Of a stretch of DNA of 12,597 nt, positions 7,219-12,597 are shown one piece after another. The position numbers were made by a program, and so were the translations under genes. Under the pieces are notes generated by a model. The model made no database searches. It was not told where the DNA came from and saw only the letters and a list, made by a program, of their open reading frames with translations. This DNA is from Candidatus Kuenenia stuttgartensis. Lineage in GTDB: Bacteria; Planctomycetota; Planctomycetia; Isosphaerales; Isosphaeraceae. The DNA lies in NCBI GenBank assembly GCA_945874095.1, contig CAMCFM010000065.1, positions 1 through 12,597 on the forward strand, written 5' to 3'. Every line of letters starts with the position of its first letter. Position 1 is the first letter of the stretch.

Positions 7219-8664
7219 CTAGGATAGTATCGGTTGAATGACATTGCCGTGCACGTCGGTCAGACGGAAGTCCCGGCCTTGGTATCGAAAAGTCAAACGC
7301 TTGTGGTCGAGCCCTAATTGGTGAAGAATTGTGGCTTGAAGGTCGTGAACGTGTACCTGATTTTCGATTACATTATAACCGATTTCATCAGACTTCCCGT
7401 AGATGTAGCCAGGTTTTATGCCGGCCCCGGCCATCCACATGGTGTAGGCGTCAATATGGTGATCTCGGCCGATGGTTTCGCGGGATTCGCCCATCGGGGT
7501 TCTACCAAATTCACCGCCCCAGATGACAAGCGTGGAGTCGAGCAGGCCTCTAAGTTTTAAATCTAGAATTAATGCAGTCGTCGGTTGATCGACCTCTCGG
7601 CAGATTTTGGTGAGTGTGGAGTCGAGATCGAGAGCACCTCCGTGGTGATCCCAATCCGTATGATAGAGCTGGATAAATCGGACACCGCTTTCGACCATCC
7701 TGCGTGCCAGCAGGCAATTCATGGCATAAGATGGTTTGCCGGGCTCCACTCCATAACGTTTCAGCGTCAATGGGCTTTCATGGGTGATATCGACCAGTTC
7801 AGGGGCCGTTGTCTGCATCCGGAATGCCATTTCATACGCGGCAATTCGAGTTGCAATTTCAGGGTCGCCGGTCTGATTCTGACGGATCTGGTTCAGGCTA
7901 TTGACTGTTTGATAGAATTTCGATTCCTCTGAGTGGGATCTGCCTTCAGGGGCTGCAAGGTCGAGGATAGGGGTATTTCCTTTGAGGAATGGAACGCCTT
8001 GATGGCGAGTGGGCAAAAAACCGCTCGACCATAATGCCGCCCCGCCGCGTGGGCCTCTTGGGCCTGATTGCAATACAATAAATGCGGGCATATCTTTGGA
8101 TTCGCTGCCAAGGCCGTAGCTCACCCAACTGCCCATGCTGGGTCGACCGAACTGCGGGGAACCTGAATTGAGAAAGCCTTTGGCCGGGCCGTGATTAAAG
8201 ACGTCGGTTTTCATGCCTCTAAGCCAGCAGATATCGTCGACAACCTCGCGGTGGTGTGGCAATAGGCCGGAAAGATCCATACCGCATTCGCCGTATTTTT
8301 GGAATTTTTCTTTCGAGCCGAGTAGCTTCGAATTGGGCTTTAAAAATGCAAATCGTTTCCCTTTGGTGAATGAATCTGGTGTGACCTGTCCACTCAGTTG
8401 ATTTAATGTCGGTTTTGGGTCAAATAATTCGAGCTGGCTAGGCCCACCGGCCATGAAAAGGCAAATCACGGCTTTGGCTTTTGGCTCGAAATGCGTTCCA
8501 GAAGGGGCGTCGAAAGCGTCTCCAAAAGCATTTGAGGGTAATTGAGATTCCCCCAAACCTGCAAGTGCCATGGATCCTAATCCGATGCGGCAATTATTTA
8601 AAAAATGCCGACGAGTCACTTCATTTGCGATTCTGGCTTGGATTTCTTGGTCTGAACGGGTCAT
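7219..8664 (-). CDS. DUF1501 family protein (sulfatase-like, Tat-exported)
   Basis: A 481-residue DUF1501 protein, full length for the family, which has an alkaline phosphatase/sulfatase-like fold but no proven reaction. Residues 17-38 form a twin-arginine signal: TRRHFLNN followed by a hydrophobic stretch rich in G, A and L. Family motifs are FMAGGPSQLELFDPKP (70-85), FNHGPAKGFLNSGSPQ (156-171), PSMGSWVSYGLGS (175-187), HTDWDHHGG (335-343), WGGEFGRTP (382-390) and GRDHH (399-403); the H/D/G-rich motifs are likely metal or phosphate/sulfate-type sites. It starts 45 bases after the DUF1553 stop and is very likely co-transcribed with it; adjacency of these two families is a hallmark of planctomycete genomes. 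No clear Shine-Dalgarno site is visible. A partner role with the cytochrome protein is inferred from this constant pairing. Confidence 0.93.
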   Translation of the reverse strand: MTRSDQEIQARIANEVTRRHFLNNCRIGLGSMALAGLGESQLPSNAFGDAFDAPSGTHFEPKAKAVICLFMAGGPSQLELFDPKPTLNQLSGQVTPDSFTKGKRFAFLKPNSKLLGSKEKFQKYGECGMDLSGLLPHHREVVDDICWLRGMKTDVFNHGPAKGFLNSGSPQFGRPSMGSWVSYGLGSESKDMPAFIVLQSGPRGPRGGAALWSSGFLPTRHQGVPFLKGNTPILDLAAPEGRSHSEESKFYQTVNSLNQIRQNQTGDPEIATRIAAYEMAFRMQTTAPELVDITHESPLTLKRYGVEPGKPSYAMNCLLARRMVESGVRFIQLYHTDWDHHGGALDLDSTLTKICREVDQPTTALILDLKLRGLLDSTLVIWGGEFGRTPMGESRETIGRDHHIDAYTMWMAGAGIKPGYIYGKSDEIGYNVIENQVHVHDLQATILHQLGLDHKRLTFRYQGRDFRLTDVHGNVIQPILS

Positions 8665-8709
8665 GGTTTTCGCCGATATCCAGAATGGAAGTTGGAATGG
8701 GAAATGGAT

Positions 8710-11652
8710 TTATTCGCGGGTGATGAATTCGTCGGTATTCATCAAGACGCGGGCGATGGTGGTCCAGGATTGAATTTCAGAACGCCCAGTCGAACGCTCC
8801 GATTTCAACAGGTTCGATAATTGATCGAGTTCAGGCTTCAAAGGCATCCTGTTTAAAGCCGTCTGGTAGAGATTTTGCAACTTCTTTACATCATCAGAGG
8901 ATGAATGGTCAGCCACAAGTTGTGTAGCCCATTCTTTGGATAATTCGACAAAAACAGGGTCGTTCGCAAGGTGAAGGGCCTGAATCGGAGTGTTTGAGCG
9001 ATTGCGTTTGGTGCAAGCCACCTGGGCGTCTGCACCATCGAATGTTGTGATGAGCGGGTGGCGACTTTGCCGCCAGATCCAGGTGTATAAGCCGCGACGA
9101 AAGCGATCGGGGCCAGTGCTTGTCAGCCAGCCTCTCTGGCTTTGTGTGAATTGGAATAATTCAGCGGGTTGTGGAGGGAAAACGGGTGGCCCACCGATCA
9201 CGGGTGAGAGTTTTCCAGAGGCTGTCAACGCGTTGTCTCTGAGCGTTTCAGCATCCAAACGAAGCCGGTTTTGGCGACCCAGTAACCGGTTTTGAGGATC
9301 TTTGATCGTGATATCGTTGCGGTGATTTGAGGATTGGCGGTAAGTTGCACTAGTGACAATCAGATAATGCAATTTCTTCAGACTCCAGCCATCTTTCATG
9401 AATCGATTTGCCAGATAGTCGAGCAATTCGGGATGGGTTGGAAGCGAGCCCTGTAAGCCGAAATCGTTTTCCGTTTCAACCAGACCTGTCCCAAAAAACT
9501 TCTGCCACTCACGATTTACGGCCACTCGTGAAGTCAGGGGGTGATTTCTATGAGTCAGCCAATTGGCAAGATCGAGGCGGGTTCGAGATGAAGTTGAGTC
9601 GGGAATGGTATTGGATTGAAAGACTTGAGGTGTTGCTGCGAACACCGTGTCGCCGGGCTGGAGGAAATCGCCTCTCTGGAGAATTCGAGTGGTACGAAGT
9701 TTATCCGACTCTGATATTGCAAGGCTTGTGGTGGTTTCTTCGAGTTTGCGAATCTTGTCCCTTAATGCAACCGCTTTGGGATCGACCTGTTTGGACTTGA
9801 GCTGGACAAGATCCATAAACGCCTGTTTTTGCGACGTTTCAAGGGGCGCCAATGTTGAAGTCGCAATTTTCTGGGCTTCGATCGGGAGGTCCAGAAACTC
9901 GATGGCAGCATCTGTGACTGATAACCGGAATTTTCCGAGGTGGTATCCAACGGGTTTGTCTGGAAACTTCAGTGTGACTATCAGTTCGGTATCTGGTGTG
10001 ACGGCAAGAGGTTTGGCGAGCCTGAAAATTGCGGTTCGAGGCTGGTTTAAATTGCTCGAAGGCCCGGGATTGATCGACCATCCGCGTTTTGGGAGCCCGA
10101 GTATTGCATCTTTGACAGGGTATTTGTCCTGCTCAATATCAGCGTCAGCCGTGCTTAAGGGGGTCTCAATGCCGTTTACGCTTAATGAAAATCTGGAGAG
10201 TATAAAATTGCCGTTAGAAGCCCTTCCCGGCCCTGTTTTAGGCAGTGATGGATCTGTCAGGGCTTCGAGCCTGATTGCTGTGACTTTAGCAATTGGAGAC
10301 TTGATCTGAATTTGATAGGTTTCCGCTTGTGTGGATGGCCCTGAGGCGATAATTGAAAAGTCGGGTTGTGCTTTAAGTGTTGCGAATTCCGCACTTGCTT
10401 TCACAACGGGTGAAATCTGGAAGTAATTCCCGCTGGCAAATCGGAATTGATTGATGGTGTCGTTCGAGGGAATCTCAGCCGCTTTGGCGTTGGGGACCTT
10501 ACTTTGAAGGTCAGCCAGCTCGCTTTTGAGGAGTTTGATACGGGCATTGACTTCATCGGAATTGACACTGATTTTAGGCTCTTCAGACTGATTGAAATAC
10601 GCATAAAGTTGATAATAATCGCGTTGGCGGATCGGGTCATATTTATGGTCGTGGCATTGTGCACAGCCAACGGTGAGTCCGAGCCAGACAGTACCGGTGG
10701 TATTTGTGCGGTCGATGGTTCGTTCGACTCGGAATTGTTCGGGATCTGTGCCACCCTCTTCGTTAAAAGCGGTGTTGCGATGAAATCCGGTTGCGAGGAT
10801 CTGTGACGATGTTGCCTTGGGAATCAAATCGCCGGCCAGTTGTTCCTTGGTGAATTGATCGAATGGCATATCGGAATTCAATGCATTAATGACCCAGTCT
10901 CGCCAAGGCCAGATCGAGCGGGGGCCGTCGATGGTGTATCCATTGGAGTCGGCATATCGAGCCAGATCAAGCCAATTTCGTGCTTGTCGCTCGCCATAAT
11001 GTGGTGATGCGAGCAGGCGGCGCACCTGTCGTTCGTAAGCGTCCGGGCGATTATCGTTAAGAAAAATGGTGAGTTCGTGAACTGTTGGTGGGAGGCCGAT
11101 CAGGTCAAGGCTGGCACGACGCAGTAGGGTCGCTTTGTCGGCCAATTCCGAAGGTGTCAGCTGTTGATTTTGCAACCTTTCAAATATAAACGGATCGATT
11201 TCATTGATCATCCAGCTTGATGTAACTTTGGGCGGATTGACTGCAGCGATAGGCTGAAAAGACCAATGAGGAGAGAATTCTGCACCGGCTGAGATCCACT
11301 TGCGCAGAGTTTCAATCTGCGTGATTGTCAGAGGTTCGCCTGTCTCGACTGGGGGCATGCGCAGGTCCGGATCGGTGGATGTTACCCGTTTGATTACGCC
11401 AGAGAGTTCAGGCTTGCCGGCGATGATGGCCTTGAGTTTGGCTGCATCTTTCGCATTGTCGAGCCGAAGCCCGTTTTCCTGTTTCGCAGGTCCGTGGCAG
11501 GCGACGCATTTGCTTAAAATAGGCCGAATATCACGAGCGAAGTCGATCGGCTGAGCCGCTCTTACGGAGACGACTGAACCGCAGGAGAAGACGGCGAACA
11601 GGGCGACAATGTCAGCCAGAAGTCGAAGATATTTGGAGATTTGAGTCGTCAT
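8710..11652 (-). CDS. PSCyt1/DUF1549/DUF1553 cytochrome c-type protein
   Basis: A 980-residue secreted protein. The frame stays open back to 11862, but a longer start would overlap the DUF1559 gene and its terminator; from the ATG ending at 11652 the protein begins with a proper signal peptide (LLADIVALFAVFSCGSVVSV, 11-30, then RAAQ). Next comes a cytochrome c-like PSCyt1 domain with CVACH (49-53) as haem site and M99 in LRMPP as probable axial ligand. DUF1549 (about 150-355) includes LLRRASLDLIGLPP (176-189), NWLDLARYADSNGY (226-239) and a second CxxCH, CAQCHDHKYDP (330-340). A central beta-rich region (about 400-590) contains ALTDPSLPKTGPGRASNGNF (464-483). DUF1553 (about 690-975) includes HPLTSRVAVNREWQKFFG (704-721) and the end ARVLMNTDEFI. 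These proteins are thought to act in extracytoplasmic electron transfer linked to substrate oxidation; the reaction is unproven. No clear Shine-Dalgarno site is seen. DUF1501 follows 45 bases later. Confidence 0.93.
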   Translation of the reverse strand: MTTQISKYLRLLADIVALFAVFSCGSVVSVRAAQPIDFARDIRPILSKCVACHGPAKQENGLRLDNAKDAAKLKAIIAGKPELSGVIKRVTSTDPDLRMPPVETGEPLTITQIETLRKWISAGAEFSPHWSFQPIAAVNPPKVTSSWMINEIDPFIFERLQNQQLTPSELADKATLLRRASLDLIGLPPTVHELTIFLNDNRPDAYERQVRRLLASPHYGERQARNWLDLARYADSNGYTIDGPRSIWPWRDWVINALNSDMPFDQFTKEQLAGDLIPKATSSQILATGFHRNTAFNEEGGTDPEQFRVERTIDRTNTTGTVWLGLTVGCAQCHDHKYDPIRQRDYYQLYAYFNQSEEPKISVNSDEVNARIKLLKSELADLQSKVPNAKAAEIPSNDTINQFRFASGNYFQISPVVKASAEFATLKAQPDFSIIASGPSTQAETYQIQIKSPIAKVTAIRLEALTDPSLPKTGPGRASNGNFILSRFSLSVNGIETPLSTADADIEQDKYPVKDAILGLPKRGWSINPGPSSNLNQPRTAIFRLAKPLAVTPDTELIVTLKFPDKPVGYHLGKFRLSVTDAAIEFLDLPIEAQKIATSTLAPLETSQKQAFMDLVQLKSKQVDPKAVALRDKIRKLEETTTSLAISESDKLRTTRILQRGDFLQPGDTVFAATPQVFQSNTIPDSTSSRTRLDLANWLTHRNHPLTSRVAVNREWQKFFGTGLVETENDFGLQGSLPTHPELLDYLANRFMKDGWSLKKLHYLIVTSATYRQSSNHRNDITIKDPQNRLLGRQNRLRLDAETLRDNALTASGKLSPVIGGPPVFPPQPAELFQFTQSQRGWLTSTGPDRFRRGLYTWIWRQSRHPLITTFDGADAQVACTKRNRSNTPIQALHLANDPVFVELSKEWATQLVADHSSSDDVKKLQNLYQTALNRMPLKPELDQLSNLLKSERSTGRSEIQSWTTIARVLMNTDEFITRE

Positions 11653-11694
11653 CAGTATATTCGCCAGGCATGCGAAGGAGGGAGGTATGTTATG

Positions 11695-11724
11695 AGTATA
11701 AGCGACCTCTCGGCAAGGGTCCAA
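11695..11724 (-). promoter_or_regulatory. Candidate sigma-70-type promoter for the cytochrome/DUF1501 genes
   Basis: On the minus strand a TTGGAC -35-like hexamer (11719-11724) is followed after 18 bases by TATACT (11695-11700), five of six matches to the -10 consensus. It lies between the DUF1559 terminator and the ATG at 11652, leaving a leader of roughly 35-40 bases. The -35 match is partial, so this is a candidate only. Confidence 0.4.
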
Positions 11725-11726
11725 TG

Positions 11727-11761
11727 AAAAGAAAAACGGCAAAGCAAATGCTCCGCCGTTT
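11727..11761 (-). terminator. Intrinsic terminator of the DUF1559 gene
   Basis: Read on the minus strand, AAACGGC (11755-11761) pairs with GCCGTTT (11734-11740). Inside it GGAGC pairs with GCTTT through three standard and two G-U pairs, closing a 12-pair stem with a four-base ATTT loop. The 3' side runs into TTTTT and more T-rich sequence (11727-11736). It begins 27 bases after the DUF1559 stop, the expected place for a Rho-independent terminator. Confidence 0.8.
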
Positions 11762-11788
11762 CGGTGTCGAAATTTTAGAAAGTGGGCT

Positions 11789-12597
11789 TTAATAGGCATC
11801 TGCGCTGATGACTTCGCCACCGTTACGAGTCCCAAGGCCGCGCCAGACGTCCCGATTGACACTGTTCTTTATGAAGCGGACGGATCCGTCCATCATCAAA
11901 GTGTTGACACCGCCCGGGTGATAGCTGCGAGCGGTGAAGGCTGTATAAGTACGCCCACTGGTGGTAATACCGAGGCGGCTTGAGGTGAAGCCGATATCAT
12001 AGGTTCGGCCACCTGTCTGGTATCCGACAAAAGTGTTGGGTGGGAAAAGCGTGCTGATTCCCGTATGGATATAGAGCCCATTGACCCATTGGGAGAAGCC
12101 GAACGAGGGGTCAAAATTGCCTCCATAAGCTGCAATCTGGTTGGGCGCGGTTGGGGGCAGAACATCGGCTCCGCTGGGGTTACCGCCGTCTCGGAGTACG
12201 GGCGACTGCGTTTTGACTTCACTGAAGGCCACGGTATTGGCCAGTCCGTCAATGATTTCGGCAGGTGTCACGCATTTGTTGACCAGAAACATGCCGTCGC
12301 CGACTTTGTTGGAGTTTGGGTCCCACATCAGCCAGGTCCCACCGAGGGCGCCGTAGCTGGTTGGATAGTGGCGAATTGTACCGGTCGGATATTGGCTCGT
12401 ATTCTGTTCGCTTGGGCAGAGAAAGCCTGGAACCTTGGTTTCGGCAATCGTTGTTTGAATCGACCAGTTGACGCTGTAATTGATCTGGTTTGCAAGATTC
12501 GCTTGCTCCATGTACGTTAAAATACGGGCGTGAACCGAGAATGTTTCGTCGATCATGCCAATTTTAAGGGCGCAGGCCATGGGATAGGCCTTGACCG
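11789..12597 (-). CDS. DUF1559 (H-X9-DG) pseudopilin-like secreted protein, 5' truncated
   Basis: The frame is open to the right edge, so the N-terminus is missing; family members normally begin with a type IV prepilin-like methylation motif and one membrane helix, which cannot be checked here. Numbering from the Met at 12580: LTYMEQANL (21-29) matches the family's 'PYLEQ' segment; GFLCPSEQN (52-60) and DGLANTVAFSEV (111-122) are standard DUF1559 landmarks; the C-terminus has H221, nine residues, then D231-G232, the H-X9-DG signature, within YHPGGVNTLMMDGSVRFIKN (220-239). These proteins occur in large numbers in Planctomycetes and are thought to be surface or periplasmic proteins handled by a type II secretion/pilin system; their function is not established. 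The gene ends with its own strong terminator, so it is transcriptionally separate from the cytochrome operon. Its base composition looks richer in G+C than the oxidoreductase genes. Confidence 0.9.
   Translation of the reverse strand, partial: VKAYPMACALKIGMIDETFSVHARILTYMEQANLANQINYSVNWSIQTTIAETKVPGFLCPSEQNTSQYPTGTIRHYPTSYGALGGTWLMWDPNSNKVGDGMFLVNKCVTPAEIIDGLANTVAFSEVKTQSPVLRDGGNPSGADVLPPTAPNQIAAYGGNFDPSFGFSQWVNGLYIHTGISTLFPPNTFVGYQTGGRTYDIGFTSSRLGITTSGRTYTAFTARSYHPGGVNTLMMDGSVRFIKNSVNRDVWRGLGTRNGGEVISADAY

Noticed and set aside
9647..10309. 220-residue open frame on the plus strand
   Set aside because: It lies wholly antisense within the well-supported DUF1549/DUF1553 gene and its translation shows no recognisable domain; it is a shadow frame.
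11676..11692. GGAGGGAGG followed by ATG on the plus strand, resembling a strong ribosome site
   Set aside because: The following ATG frame stops after two codons and the next ATG gives only about 11 codons; probably fortuitous.
11653..11862. N-terminal extension of the cytochrome protein by 70 residues (start at 11862)
   Set aside because: It would overlap the DUF1559 coding end and span the terminator hairpin; the ATG at 11652 gives a clean signal peptide followed by PSCyt1.

Overview
The window reads as a piece of a Planctomycetota chromosome. The diagnostic content is on the minus strand: a giant PSCyt1/DUF1549/DUF1553 cytochrome protein directly followed by a DUF1501 protein, plus a DUF1559 protein ending in the H-X9-DG signature. 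These families are characteristic of that phylum. Genus cannot be given from sequence alone. Base composition by eye is moderate and uneven.

Left part, plus strand (1-4799). A 5'-truncated YhaN-like coiled-coil ATPase runs in from the left edge. It is followed by a small FMN nitroreductase, and then by a compact three-gene run: a 105-residue TPR protein, an exported M20D metallo-amidohydrolase whose ATG overlaps the TPR stop codon, and a fold-type III PLP enzyme of the D-threonine aldolase / D-serine dehydratase family 34 bases further on. The last three look like one transcription unit. A plausible, unproven theme is hydrolysis of N-acylated amino acids or peptides followed by breakdown of a D-amino acid.

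Middle and right part, minus strand (11652 down to 4824). The transcription order is PSCyt1/DUF1549/DUF1553, DUF1501, Gfo/Idh/MocA oxidoreductase, and DUF6807 (often labelled PmoA). All four have N-terminal export signals, and three carry an RRxF twin-arginine-type motif, so the set probably works outside the cytoplasmic membrane. A likely theme is oxidative processing of a sugar or related substrate, with electrons passed to the haem protein. A gap of about 110 bases splits the set into two pairs. A candidate promoter lies immediately upstream of the first gene, just behind a good intrinsic terminator that closes the preceding DUF1559 gene, so the module starts as a separate unit.

Right edge (11789-12597, minus). 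A DUF1559 pseudopilin-like secreted protein lacks its N-terminus because of the window edge.

The plus and minus blocks converge at about 4800-4823 with only 24 bases between stop codons and no clear terminator. No stretch over 300 bases lacks a gene. I see no RNA genes, CRISPR array, insertion sequence or phage genes. Nothing here is clearly a new biological system; the points most worth checking are the all-exported oxidative cassette and the metal-site chemistry of the PLP enzyme.
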